A program made the translations under genes and the position numbers. Below, piece by piece: positions 12,001-24,180 of a DNA stretch of 64,000 bases (position 1 is its first letter; every line of letters starts with the position of its first letter). A model generated the notes under the pieces. It made no database searches. It was given only the letters and a program-made list of their open reading frames with translations, and was not told the origin of the DNA. Source of the DNA: Epiperipatus broadwayi (taxonomy: Eukaryota; Onychophora; Udeonychophora; Euonychophora; Peripatidae); NCBI GenBank assembly GCA_028023455.1, contig JAQFVV010000013.1, positions 10,199,579 through 10,263,578 of the forward strand, given 5' to 3'.

Positions 12001-14120
12001 ATATGTTAAGAGTAATACTCTAGCTTTCTTCCTTAATTCTATGCATCTGTTTTCGCTATCTTTATTTCATGTAACTGCATTGTTCAGTAAGATATGTTTA
12101 AGAGAAATGATAAATAATTTAGAACTTAGGTTATGTTATCATTTTGTATAAGATTGGTTTATTTGCTTAGAAGGAATAGGACGTTATAACTTAAAATTGA
12201 AGATCCAAAGTATCCTAAGGAAAGAAAAGAATCATAGAATATATTTTGAATTTTATTTCGGAAATGAAATATAAACTTTTTTAAAATAAAGTATCTAAAC
12301 AAAAATATTTTCTTTAAAGTGATAATAATTTTAAATGCTTTAGTATTATTTTTTTTAAGAGAAAAATAAGTATTGCATATTTTTTTAAAAATACAATAGT
12401 ACAAAGTAAATTATGTAAACAATATGCATAGTATATTTTTTGTTTATTGATTAACAGAAATATATTAATGATTACACTTATATCATACTAAAAGTAAGGT
12501 TTAAATAAGAATATGATTAGTAAACATTGTGGGATAAATACTAAAATCTAGTACTAAATTTTGGATAATATTTTGTGTAACATCTTTGACTTTGCAAGAT
12601 GAAATTTTTTTTAATATTTTGAGAAGTCCATACTCATTATAAAATTTTGTTTTCTATCGAATGTTTTTCTAAGTATGAATTTTTTAAAATAAGATAGTTT
12701 AATAATATTAAGGATAAAATGCTGTTGCTAATAAAGTAGATAAATATATTTGTAATAAGTTAACCATAATGAGAAACCAAATAGTAACATTTTTTTTTTA
12801 AAATTTGTCCTAAATCTAAATAAAGATATAATTGAAATATAAATTATTTTTTTTATAACCCGGTAGATCAAACTGTAAAGTAAAAAAGTTAAGGATATCC
12901 ACTGTAAATAGTGTAAATAAATTGTTTATTTATTTGTTGTTAGTAATAAACTTTGTTAAATTTTGTTATTTCAAAAATTGTGTGTCCGAGTTATTTATTT
13001 CTCCACATCGCTGCATGAAATCACGATATATGCATAATAATTGAAACAAATATATAATTTTGCACAAAAGATAAATAGAGAATTATTTTAAGAATTTTAA
13101 ATATTTTATTGGTATTCATTATAATTAAATAATCATAATCTTACATTATTTTATTGGACATAAATTAGTTATCACAATATTATATTAAATTATATGCTAT
13201 CAGTTGCCACACACATTTTGTTTGTCAGATTATTAAAATGCTACCACGTATTTATTATATCATTACATGAAGATGTAAGATCATATTATATTATTTCATT
13301 ATTTTATAATAAAATTATAGTAAAAAGAAAAGATATACAGAATTAGTTAAACAATGAAGAATATTATTACTGTTATTTATTATTATTAGTTTCAGTGTAG
13401 TAGATTATGACATAAAATCCCTTCTCATATTTTACTACCGTATTTTTAAATTAACTTAGAATAAACTTTATGAACCTGAGATTATTTTATTGAGCTATAT
13501 TATTACAAATAGAAGATTAAGACTTAATTATTAGTTTAGTCTTAGTGAGTAGAAGTTATTAAAGTCGTAAGAATACTATGAGTTTGTTATTTAAAATAGT
13601 AATAAAGGGGGAATAGTGTTCTTATGCCATTGAGGTAGTATCCTGTGGGATATTGGCTCAATGTAATCTATCTTGTCACCTGTATTTTCACTTCAAGTCT
13701 CATGAAAATATTAAATATTTATTTAATTTATTTTTATAAACTGAACCTTATTCGTATTTTAAATTTGAGCTAGTGAAATATTTTAATTTTAATGCTGAAT
13801 ATTTTAGTTATTAATTATTAACTGAGATAGAACCCATTTTTATTTTATATCATATACTATTCTGAAGTGAGGATGCATGAGAGCAAGGTTAGAATATATA
13901 TATATATATATATTGAACCAACCTCCTAAAAAAAATGAACCAACCTGCTAATTTTGCAATCAACCTGCTCCAAAAAACAACTAAAATAAATAAACTACTA
14001 ACTACTTCTTTTACTTAGAATTTAAACTTTTAAATTATGGGAAACAACAAACACCTACATCGACAAATAAAATATTAACTAATATATTTTATATTTTGTC
14101 CTCCTAAATTTCCCTTTCAG
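9055..14120. other. 5-kb AT-rich spacer between the two inverted copies
   Basis: Mostly very AT-rich intron-like sequence. A frame at 10331-10576 (plus) contains CNAEKIFEIFIDTALLIFHR and VLVHKKPQLGHHTESNEK, which look less random than the surroundings, but it has no recognised domain or clear splice sites. Minor items are a (TA)n run near 13897-13911 and a short threefold repeat of aaccaacctgct at about 13917-13972. Nothing else is supported. Confidence 0.45.
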
Positions 14121-14368
14121 AAAATGGTTGGTTTTCAGGCAAAGTGTCAACTATTATCAATAGCGAACCATTAATATCAACACTCGATTATCAAATATAT
14201 ACCGATCAAATAAACACTTTATCATTATTTTTAAAAGAAGAAAGAAAATCCCTTAGGCACCAGCTAATTACTTTAGAATTAGCATGTCTATCCGATCAGT
14301 ATAATTCGGTGCCTGAAACATCCGCTAGCTCAATCAGTTCCAACCACCCACTAATAAACAAACAAAAG
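14121..14368 (+). CDS. Candidate internal exon of an unrecognised protein
   Basis: A strong 3' splice site (tcctcctaaatttccctttcag) precedes 14121, and AAAAG|gtatct gives a 5' splice site after 14368. The 248 bp between them are open in one frame: two bases completing a codon, then 82 codons, ending in phase 0. The peptide starts NGWFSGKVSTIINSEP, has a charged Leu-rich stretch (INTLSLFLKEERKSLRHQL) that could be a short coiled coil, and ends in a Ser-rich part (VPETSASSISSNHP). An alternative acceptor at 14138 keeps the same phase. Base composition is richer than in the flanks. No family is recognised. It could belong to a host gene on the plus strand or to a mobile element, since it lies between the two inverted 2.7-kb copies. 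Confidence 0.45.
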
Positions 14369-14815
14369 GTATCTTAAATGTCCACCTATTCTAAACTGCT
14401 ACTATTTCCTAAAACTAAAATAATTTCCCCCCGAACCATTCAAAATAATACTTCGCTTTTTTAAACTAATAATAACAACATTATACTGAATGCTAAACAT
14501 TTATAGATTTAACTTGGTGAATCTTTTCTAAAATACTATTATTAATGATTGGATTTTTTCCCTCCTACTCTTATTAAAAAAATAAATATTTATACTTACC
14601 TGCATGTATCAGAAATAAACATAAATATTTTAAGAAGAATAATTTAAATGTTTTACTTTATTTTAAAATAAATGCATCATTTTATCTTATAATGAAACAC
14701 ATACACTTCTTTTTTTTTAAAGATTAAATTAAGTATTTTAATATATTACTTAAGCAAATAAATAATACACGTTACATCATATTTTATTTATTTTTTTTAA
14801 GTTTAAAATTAAATC
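14369..14815. other. AT-rich DNA, no gene seen
   Basis: Sequence following the candidate exon. No partner exon was recognised within it. Confidence 0.45.
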
Positions 14816-17462
14816 ACACATACTGAAGCAGTCGGATCTGAGTTCGATCCTAGCTTCATGTTATTTACCCTAATACTAACCTTAAATTTCCGATGCAATG
14901 GGGCTTTATACGTTCAATCCACGCTAATTTCCAGAATGAATAACTTGTTTCAAATACGTAGTAAAATTAGTTAGTTTAGTTAAATTTGATCAATTCTCTA
15001 AATAAATTCATGATAAAATATTTATGAATTTATATATATTAAATTGCGGGGATTGTGCGTATATATATTTGTAAATATTAAATGTATATAATTGTTCGAA
15101 AGTTTCATTGCGTCGGGAATACTTGTTTTTTTTTACTTTTAAATAATCTGTAAAGTTTTGCGATTAAAAGCTACATTCCTTCCATGGGCTTTCAAATTCT
15201 CAAAAAAACAACAGTAAAGTTTTATTAATTAAAAAAAAGATAAGAATTCAATTTTTAATTAAAATCATTTCAGACTTTAAGAATTCATTTTCTAATTAGG
15301 AAAGGAATTCACAAATTAGTTTGAAAGCTTATCGAAGGAATGTTTTGGAAAACAACTAATTATAAGAAAAAACCAGATTGATAATAAAATGAGCGCTAGC
15401 CGGAGGCATCAGGAAACAGTAGATATATAGCCCTGAAAAGTAAAGAAGGGGCTAGTGAGTTTTTGATTGTAGAGTAGTGCAGTGAACTCTGTGCATATTA
15501 ATTTGTTTTTCATCATGATAGAGGGCTAGAAAATCAGGGATCTGGCTGCGGTTCCTAAAAGTCCCGAGGAATCTTCACTGGAGCTGCTGAACCGTTTTCC
15601 GGATCGATAATTCTGCTAAAATAATGAAAGCTACTAAAATACTACTCCAGTAGTTAACCAATGATGCCTACGTTTTCAACAACTTGGAGGTGTAACTTAA
15701 GGACCAGCGGAAGGGGTAATATGAACGTTAAACTTTCTGGCCAGTTCGAACTTTATTTTATACTCCTCCTATTTAAGAGCTCTTTATTATTTAATGTAAA
15801 TCTTTATAAAATGCTAATATAAATTTATATTGTAATTCTTTCAATCTCTAGTCTTTAAACTTTTTCTTTTCTTACCTGGCGGTTCGTTTAATATATATAT
15901 ATGTTGGTGTGCTTTACTAATGTCGTATTTAAAAATTATATGCCAATAATCTTTCGACTCGATGAGCCCTTTGATTCCATTTGCCTCACGCAAATAATAT
16001 AACATTAATTTCCAATAGTAATTCTCGCCCATTAGAACTAAATTTGAAAGTTCTATTAATCATCGAGTCTAAAGAAAATATTACATGTTTATTATTTGAT
16101 AATTGGCAAATAATAAACTATTACAAATGATAAACTATTAGCTCCATTTTTCACCTATGTTCCCAGCTACTAAGTTACAATTGTTTATATACTCACAAAA
16201 TGTTATAATATTGATTTCTTGTTCTACTAATATATATTTATTCGAATATAACCTTAAATGTTTTTATTGCCAAAAAGGGTCGATAAAGGGTTAAATGTAT
16301 TTTAATTCCATTTTTGTTATTTTAAATTGATATTCAGGAAGGGCACGAATATTAAGGCATAATTAAGATAGTTTATAAATGTTTTCAAAATAGTTCGATA
16401 AAGCTCGTTTGACTTTAATTAATTGGTCAAGTCATCACGTAGAGCATTCTACATGGGTTTTATTTTTCAACGATGACTATCAAGTCATCATCATCAAATG
16501 TTGCTGACGTAGGGCCATCTTCCGCTCCGTTAGGCTGGTCGGTGATCATATTTTCGCATTTAAATTTCTCGAGGAAGAAAATACTTCCTTTCCGTTTCAT
16601 TAGTCAAAGGGCGTAAGACTTGCCAAATGCAAGCCGCCATAGGACCTCGATCATCGACTAGCAATCATCTTTCAATTTTACTCACTGCCTTGTAATTCGT
16701 CAGTACCATTGCGTCCTTGTTTCAGTAAAACCCGCTCCGTGCTCGTAATTCGTGATGGAGTGATTTAAGTTAAAGTCGAACCAATCCTCAGGTATATTTC
16801 GTTTAAATCAGTTCTCAAATCAAGATTAAAGTTGTGCCTTGAAATACGTTTTGCTCTTCAGGAATAGATTTCCGAATGTGGGAATAAATCTCACATTCCA
16901 CCGTAATAAAAGTAGAATACCCATTTCCGTTCTTAATAAATACCTTTATCTGCCCTTATATTTCTCGTTGGGGGCATAGACATAGAACTCCATGTTGCGT
17001 AATACTGGTTGGCATATGATAAGGACCGCCATTCTTATTATATTTATAAATTCTTTTAAAGACTAGAGATCACTAATGCAATCTATATTTTCTTGAACCA
17101 AACAAATTATTATTATTATTAAATATTTTATGGCATACTTGGTTTCTTAGTTCATCATTCTTTTTATAATTATTTAAATGTTGATACCCGCTGTCTGTGT
17201 TGGCAACCCGAACATACATATGATTTGATTTAAAAGGTATTCAAAGTAATTAATTATTAGATATTCGTGTCAGTGCAAGGGTCTCTAGTCCTCACCTACC
17301 GTTGAACTAGTTCTTGGCGCATAGCACTGTGCCGTCGATTTCTGCTGTCTGAGCTGTTGGGTTGGGTTTGAATTCAGTTTTGGTTTAAGCTGAGTTTGAA
17401 TTCGATTTGACTTGCGGTGGTGGTGGGTTTTGACCGGTACAATACGTGCATGCCAAAATATT
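14816..17462 (-). repeat. Right copy of the unidentified 2.7-kb inverted duplicate
   Basis: Reverse-orientation counterpart of 5640-8440, better preserved as to reading frames. At the left end a tRNA-B-box-like word (gagttcgatcct, about 14840, plus) recalls a SINE or retroelement. At the right end ttttgaccggtacaata resembles phrases at 44868 and 30657. On the minus strand it holds three relics: the exon-like segment 15876-16037; a stretch at about 16460-16600 whose frame reads GAEDGPTSATFDDDDLIVIV before a stop; and a frame near 17000-17060 reading KNGGPYHMPTSITQ. The middle relic matches the left copy across an indel, which argues that a coding frame once existed. Its nature is unknown. Confidence 0.8.
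15876..16037 (-). pseudogene. Exon-like segment in the right copy (ENYYWKLMLYYLREANG...)
   Basis: On the minus strand, tttcaaatttag precedes 16037 as a possible acceptor, and CCGCCAG|GTAAGA at 15876 is a near-ideal donor. The 162 bp between are open: MGENYYWKLMLYYLREANG, then LIESKDYWHIIFKYDIS, ending ILNEPP. The homologous stretch of the left copy (about 7130-7290) is broken by stops. In the same phase downstream, an acceptor ttattttag near 15616 would lead to ELSIRKTVQQLQ and a stop. The Tyr/Trp content and splice-like boundaries suggest a real ancestral exon. Because it sits in a duplicated, partly decayed unit I call it a pseudogene or transposon exon. Family unknown. Confidence 0.4.
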
Positions 17463-18390
17463 AGTTCATAGAAGCTGCTTTTACTTATTTTATTATTGCA
17501 AATATTATCTTTTGAAGTTTATAGCTTATTCTTTTTTAAAGTTTAATTCTAAAAAGTTCAAAAGTTCTTTCAATAAAGTCTATCTTTATTTTTAAAGGAA
17601 ATCGGAATGTTTAGATATCAAAGTCAAATAATTACCTAGGTTTTTAAATATGACAGAAACAGTATAATGGAATTATCTCTGAACTCATCGATGACTGGTA
17701 AAATTCTTTCGTAGATCTTGTGTCCTAATATTTTCGTAGCTGGTTTGGCGTTCCCCACACTCCGCTGTCTGAGTAGTCTATTTTAACATGATTACCTTCC
17801 AAACTAATCTCAAATCTTAGATGCATAGAGAGCAGCTTTTTGGTCAATTGCAAATACGTTGGTTTTTAACAATGCATCATTTTTGGAAATATTACTTCAA
17901 AATATTTTATTAAAATAAAAAAGTCATAACCAAGAATGAACAAAATTTGAGCTATTTATACAGTTTTAAACAATGGAAAACTTTATTTTTAGCAGCAGCA
18001 TTCATCTTGTGAAAATAAAATCAGCTTCTAGTGTCTACTTTTTATTAAAAATTGCATACACACATATATTTATTTATTTATTATAAGATAAAACAAAATC
18101 TATTTATTACTTTATTAAAAATTCATTTAAAAAAATATTAAATCATTTATTTATTACAAGATTTTTTTTCTTTTTTTAAACAAAAAAATCTTTTATTTTA
18201 AACAGCTTATTATTTTAAACAACTTATTATTTTAAACAGCGTTTACAGTTTATTTTATTCAATACAAAAATCCCCCCACCTACTCTTTAGTTTTTACATA
18301 TTATTCTCTTAATATTAAACTTTTATATTTTTAAACATGGAATTCATAAATTAATTACATATCAATGTACTTTGGTACAATATATATATA
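17463..18390. other. AT-rich DNA with a short tandem phrase
   Basis: An 18-bp phrase (cttattattttaaaca) is repeated about three times at 18190-18240. Nothing else is supported. Confidence 0.5.
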
Positions 18391-19488
18391 TCACTAGATG
18401 GAGCTTTACCAATAGCCCACTCAAGCTCTGTTTACACAAATGTCGAGAGAGAACCGAAAATTCAATATCTCTTTTAAATTGTCTCCAACCTTTAAACCAT
18501 GGTTTCAAGCTAATTGGCTTGTGTCAGTAAAGGGTAGGAAGACCAGAAACTAGATATAAACCCAAACTCTACTAACAGCATTTATGCAACATGTTCCTAT
18601 CAGTTTGAAAGCACAAGTTTTTCAGATACATAAATATCTTCAAAACCAGCTAAACAAACTAGATAGCTATATGGGTCTGAATTCTGTTCAGTTTCACCAC
18701 ATAGTAAAAGCCTCTGCAATCTATATCATTGCAAAAACCTTCAAAGGTACATTTATAATAAACAAAACAAATTATAAATTTTTTAACTTGCTTATAGCTT
18801 GCATTTTATAATCACTAGATGGAGCTTTACCAATAACCCACTCAAGCTCTGTTTACACAAATGCCAAGAGAGAATCAAAAATTCAATATCTCTTTCAAAT
18901 TGTCTCCAACCTTTAAACCATGGTTTCAAGCTAATTTGCTCTTGTCTGTAAATGGTAGGAAGACCAGAAACTAGATATAAACCCCAACTCTACTAACAGC
19001 ATTTATGTAACACGTTCCTATCAGTTTGAAAGCACAAATTTTTCAGATATGTAAATATCTTCAAAACCAGCTAAACAAACTAGATAGTTATATGGATCTG
19101 CAATGATATATATTGCAGAGGCTTTTACTATGTAGTGAAACTGAACTGAATTCAGACCCATATAGCTATCTAGTTTGTTTAGCTGGTTTTGAAGATATTT
19201 ACGTATCTGAAAAATTCATGCTTTCAAACTGAACGTGTTGCATAAATGCTGTTAGTAGAGTTGGGGTTTAAATCTAGTTTCTGGTCTTCCTACCCTTTAC
19301 TGATGAGAGCCAATTAGCTTGAAACAATGATTTAACGATTGGAGACAATTTGAAAGAGATATTGAATTTTTGATTCTCTTGGCATTTGTGTAAACAGAGC
19401 TTGAGTGGGCTATTGATAAAGCTCCATCTAGCGATTATAAAATGCAAGCTATAAGCAAGTTAAAAAATTTATAACTTGTTTTGTTTAT
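18391..19488. repeat. Large fold-back element: two direct copies and one inverted copy
   Basis: Copy A starts at 18391 (tcactagatggagctttacc) and copy B at 18812 with the same words, 421 bp later. From about 19105 the sequence runs back as the reverse complement of B plus the end of A, closing with gctccatctagcgattataa and ttgttttgtttatca. The palindrome centre is near 19108-19118 (tctgcaatgatatatattgc). Both outer flanks are (TA)n (18380-18390 and 19485-19502), so insertion into TA is likely. It is related to the 26.8-kb hairpin and to a short remnant at 51.06 kb. The frame at 18584-18811 is a by-product. Non-coding. Confidence 0.9.
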
Positions 19489-21165
19489 CATATATATATA
19501 TAAGGAAATTGAAGATTTAAGTAATGGTAATAGTAGCTAAACTTTCGAATGACTATAAGTATCCATTATTGCAAGAATAATGAAACACAAAACAAATAGG
19601 ATGCTAAAATGATGTAAGAAATATTTTATGGATGTTTTTATTGGACATTAGAGATCAAAATACAGAATGAAAGTATGAAGTATAAGAGATATGATATTGA
19701 AAAGAAAACCTGATAATTATTCTTCTTATTGTAAGTAATATAATAAAGTGCTATATCTTAATGAACCTTTTAAATAATTAAATATTTATTTTTTAACAAA
19801 ATAATAAAAATAGAAGTAAAATAAGGTTAATAGTGAAGAAATGATAATATAAAAGAATATGTTTATGAAATATATTTATAATTCGATGGAAATACAAATT
19901 GTATATTTTGTTGATTTATTTTTAATACAAAAATATTAAAAAGTAGCTTAATACTAATGGAGTAAAGTATGGAATATACTATATCCTGTTTGTAAATAAT
20001 TTTAAAGTAAAGTATGAATTATTTTAGTTTATTATAAGTATTTTGTTAATGTTAGTTTATAAAGTTTTGTATAATATGTTAAGTATTTTTCATTAAATGT
20101 AAGAAATGTATAAATTATTATGAATTCTGTATTAGTACAGTAATAAATGTTAATGTTTGTTCTTAAATTAATAAATTGTTGAGAATCTCTTTTCTTGTTT
20201 TCCAAGTCATTATTCGTCATCCTTACCACACACACACTTATATTGTAATAATTAAATATATTTGGTATTATTACATATAATATAAAATAAAATAATAAAT
20301 AATAAAATTATTATGATTGTTAAAGACATTTGATCTTCCATCCAAAATATTAATTAATTCAATTTTTTCTTCATCTAATATTTAATGATCATAATGAAGA
20401 TTGAATAACTAGTATGCCATATAAAAATAAAAATAATTATATTATAATACATGGTGATAAGAAATTATTTAAAATTTGTTCATGATAATTAATAGTGATA
20501 TGTGTTGGTTAATAATTTTAATTTAGTTTTTTAGTCAATTTTTATTTGTTTCTTAATTATTTTAAATGTATCTGGTTGTAAGTAAAATACCTCTTTACAC
20601 TTGGTTATGTAAATTAATTTACTTATTTTAGAAAATAATAGTTACGTGAGATAGTTAAGTTAAAGAATGTTAATAAAGAAGTGGATTACAATTATTTTAA
20701 TAAGTAGATGAATATTATATGTATTATAATTAAGTTAAACATAGAAATTTTAATATTAAATATAATTTGCTTATTTTATTGTGAGTCATGAGAATATCAT
20801 TGATATTTTAGTTGAGTAATGTTTTGTGATATTCCTATGCCATTGAGAGTATCTTTTGATATATACCCAATGTTAAAAAGGAGTAACTTACTGGATGATT
20901 AGATAACAAGTCTCATGGTTATTCTTATTTTATTGTTAAACAATTTATTAATATTGATATCATATATTAGACGTAAAATTAGGAATATTGGTATTATTAA
21001 AATTTTATATAAAAGAAAGAATCTGATTAACCTAAATTAGAAGTTTGTTATTTATATTTACCATATATCATAGTAGTTGGTGGTGGGTCATCCAGTCAGG
21101 TTACAATATATATATATATATATATAGTTCTGCATACTATTTAGGGTTGTCAATAATAATTGCCA
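19489..21165. other. AT-rich DNA, no gene seen
   Basis: Ends in a (TA)n run at about 21106-21127. A phrase near 20835 (tatgccattgagagtatc) resembles 13626 (tatgccattgaggtagtatc), indicating a dispersed, decayed repeat. Nothing else was recognised. Confidence 0.45.
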
Positions 21166-21700
21166 CTTAACCCAAGCACTACCATAGTTAAATAGATTTC
21201 TTCTAATTATTATATGGAATATCTTGCATTCTTTTGTTCATATCATAATTAATCAATGAAAACATTAAATTTAATATATATACTTCTCAGGGAAAATATT
21301 GCAAGATATCAAAAGTTGCGATTTTTTAAAGTTCTCTTACTTATAAAATACCTGGCTGAATTTAAATCTATATAAGAACTTGGATTAAAAATAAAAGAGA
21401 GACCATTTGTTTCTAAGTAAATTCAAGACAAAAAAGGCTATTGCTGGCTTTTAAAATAATTTAGATTTCTGTAGCTATTATATAAAATATTTTCTCTTTA
21501 CATTGTATTAAGTCATGGAAAAATTTAATTTAACGTATATAGCTCTCACCAAGAGATGAATTAATATTTTCAGTATGTTTAGAACTCATACTTATAAAAA
21601 TATCAATCTAAGTTTACATTTATATAAGAACTGGATTAGAAATAAAAGTGGGACCTTTGGCTTGCAAATAAACTCAAGATAAAAAAAGGTATTATAGATT
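21166..21700. repeat. Diverged tandem duplication, about 270-bp unit
   Basis: Two successive stretches share the same order of phrases: ctattatataaaatatt or attattatatggaatatc, then tacttataaaa, then tatataagaac(t)tggatta, then aataaaag and ggacctttgg or gaccatttgt, then attcaagacaaaaaaggcta or actcaagataaaaaaaggta. The identity is modest, so the duplication is old. No coding content. Confidence 0.6.
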
Positions 21701-23314
21701 ACTAGAGTAAATAAATACTTTAGTTTACGGTTGTTAATAGTAATTAATAGTTATCTAGAAAAATCACTGCTAAACATATTGTTTCTATTTATTAAAGAAA
21801 ATGTCATTTCATTGATATATTTATTATAATAAATTAAGAGATTTACTAGTACAGTTTCAAATTAATTTTAAACAGACGGCAATCAACCTTTTACACATAC
21901 ATTGTACTGTTATATTCAATCAATGTTATTTTTGTTGAATATTAGGAAACTTTTGATCCAAGGTCCAAAATAGAGTCTTTGAAAATATAAAAGTGACCGT
22001 CTTATCATTCCTAAATTCGATTATATTTGCAACTCTAATAAATATACTAATGACTATTATTAATTATCTATTAAACTAGATATTGTCCGAATGTAAATTT
22101 TGAACTTCAGTTAAAGATTACCATATCAATTTTTAATTAAACAAACACATGGAATAATTCATCCTTTTTTTCGCCAATATAATATCTTTTTAGATATACT
22201 TAAAATTTCGACTCTAATATACATTCATGAAACATATGAACAAAGATATCTGACAAAGATAAACATCCTTCTTGATGCATTTTAGTCCAAGTTATAATTT
22301 TTTATATATGTCTTCCTCATTTTTTCAGCATTTATTCATACCAAATTATTACAATTTGATTCACAATTGTGAAACTCTCTTTATTCGTAAATTTTGATAC
22401 CAACCACTTCACTAATCATTTATTGAACTAGAAGTTATCCTTAATCCAGATATATATATATTTTTATCTTAATACATCTTTCATCTTAACTCAAAAACCA
22501 TCCATCATCCCAAAAGTCAGATAAACCTCTCTCACTCTGTAGATATATTAGAAATATATACTTTTTCAAGTAATTCATATACGACATGTTACAATATAAC
22601 TTCATATACACATTATTTTTTAGAGATATTTAAACTTAATTTTGTATAATATATATTTAAATATTTTTCAAACTTCTTTATCACCCCATTACTGAAAAAT
22701 ATAATCAAAGATGTGAAAACGATACATGATATATATAAATTATAAATATTTCTTGTTAATTGTGCAATAAAATTTTAATATTCCATCTGGCTGCATAAGT
22801 TTGGAAACTGACATCTAGCAACATACATAATATGGACAAATATTTATACAATATGCCGAATATTCCTGAGGAATAATTTTCCTTAAGGAGATGATAAGTA
22901 ACAGCCAGCAAAATTAAAGATTAATTACCTATTATTATATTTTCTCTAACGAAAAGAATCAATCAAATAAAAATATCAAATGTATAACATAAATAATATA
23001 TACTACACATTTTTATCTTAATATATATATAAAACAAATGATATACTCATAATTATTATTATGCAACCCAATTTTTAAACATTTATTCAATACATATGTG
23101 TACTTTTAGCTAATTTTAAATGTAAATAAATAGGATTGTCTAGATTTAAACATTTAATTTTTTTTTTTTTTGCTTAGAAAATATTAATAAGCTAATATTC
23201 ATCTGTCCCATGCGTTTAATTATTCCTGCTTATACTTTAAATACATTCACACCCATATATATATATGAAAAGAAAGTTACTGTTAACACTAACTGAAATA
23301 ATTATAGAAAATAT
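21701..23314. repeat. AT-rich DNA with decayed copies of the 23.9-kb fold-back
   Basis: Near 22040-22165 the order tgactattattaat, aaactagatattgtcc, ttagttaaagatta-like and acacatggaataattcatcc matches 23885-24015 (attactaatca, aaactagagattatcc, ttagttaaagatta, acacatggagttattcacc). A further fragment lies at about 22395-22445. No gene was seen. Confidence 0.5.
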
Positions 23315-23455
23315 ACAAACCATTATACAATTACAAATATCCAGTAACGCCCTCTGTTTAAAGATCTATATCTCAATAATAGCAAACCTTAAAATGAGAT
23401 ATAGATCTTTAAACAGAGGGCGTTACTGGATATTTGTAATTGTATAATGGTTTGT
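23315..23455. repeat. Perfect 61-bp palindrome with 19-bp loop
   Basis: The arms 23315-23375 and 23395-23455 are exact reverse complements (acaaaccattatacaattac...). The only bases outside the pairing are a 19-bp spacer. The hairpin sits between (TA)n tracts at about 23254-23264 and 23459-23470. The inner phrase gtaacgccctctgttt is reminiscent of the end words of the other TA-flanked fold-backs. Perfect identity implies recent origin or gene conversion. The frame at 23265-23447 crosses the palindrome and is not a gene. Confidence 0.95.
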
Positions 23456-23689
23456 AATTATATATATATAACATTCACATTTTAACCCTCTCGCAGTGCA
23501 GCTTAATCAATCAACTGTTTGCAAGCATATATATATTTATATGAATTAAAATTTATCTAAAATTGAAACCTACATTTATTTAAGTAATATATATATATAT
23601 ATATTGATGAACGCATAAATTATTTATAGATATATTAAACAACCTTCATACTTCCCCATTCTTTTTAAATTCATATAAATAAAGATACA

Positions 23690-23775
23690 ATAAAGGACAA
23701 ATGACCCCCAAGGTGCATTTTGTGCTGAACCAACACTCATCAGTTGGCCCAGGCCACCATCTCCCATATATATCT
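23690..23775 (-). repeat. SINE core fragment
   Basis: The segment ggacaaatgacccccaaggt, then gcattttgtgctgaaccaac, then ctcatcagttggcccaggcc reappears in diverged form at about 59870-59940. The most GC-rich stretch for kilobases around, it looks like a dispersed SINE domain. I recognise the style from cephalopod-type repeats but cannot name the family. Confidence 0.55.
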
Positions 23776-23794
23776 CTATTACACGAAGAGTATT

Positions 23795-24180
23795 TATTTA
23801 TAGTAAATTGTTACATTTTTATTTCCAATTATCAAACTCACTCCATTCACAACTTTGACACCATCCACATCAGCTAAATAAAATAATGATTATTACTAAT
23901 CATTTTTAAACTAGAGATTATCCCTAGCACAGGTATAAACTTTAAACCTTAGTTAAAGATTAATATGGCTGATTTTTTTAATTTCAAACATACACACACA
24001 TGGAGTTATTCACCTTTCTGTTTCCCATGTGTTTATAAATGTGTTAGAGATAATCTCTAGTTTAATAAATGATTAGTAATAATCATTATTGTACTTATCT
24101 GAGGTGGATGGTGTCAAAGTTGTGAGTGGAGTGAGTTTGACAATTGTAAATAAAAATGTAGCAATAAATTATTTACATTA
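23795..24180. repeat. Fold-back element, arms about 130 bp
   Basis: The left arm (about 23795-23930: aaactcactccattcacaac, tttgacaccatccac, aatgattattactaatca, aaactagagattatc) pairs with the right arm (about 24046-24180: gataatctctagttt, tgattagtaataatcatt, ggatggtgtcaaag, gtgagtggagtgagttt). The loop of about 115 bp contains acacacacatggagttattc. Related decayed pieces occur at 22.0-22.4 kb. Confidence 0.85.

Noticed and set aside
18584-18811. 75-residue open frame
   Set aside because: Lies in copy A of a fold-back repeat. The equivalent frame is not kept in copies B and C.
23265-23447. 60-residue open frame
   Set aside because: It reads through a perfect palindrome and (TA)n flanks. No coding evidence.
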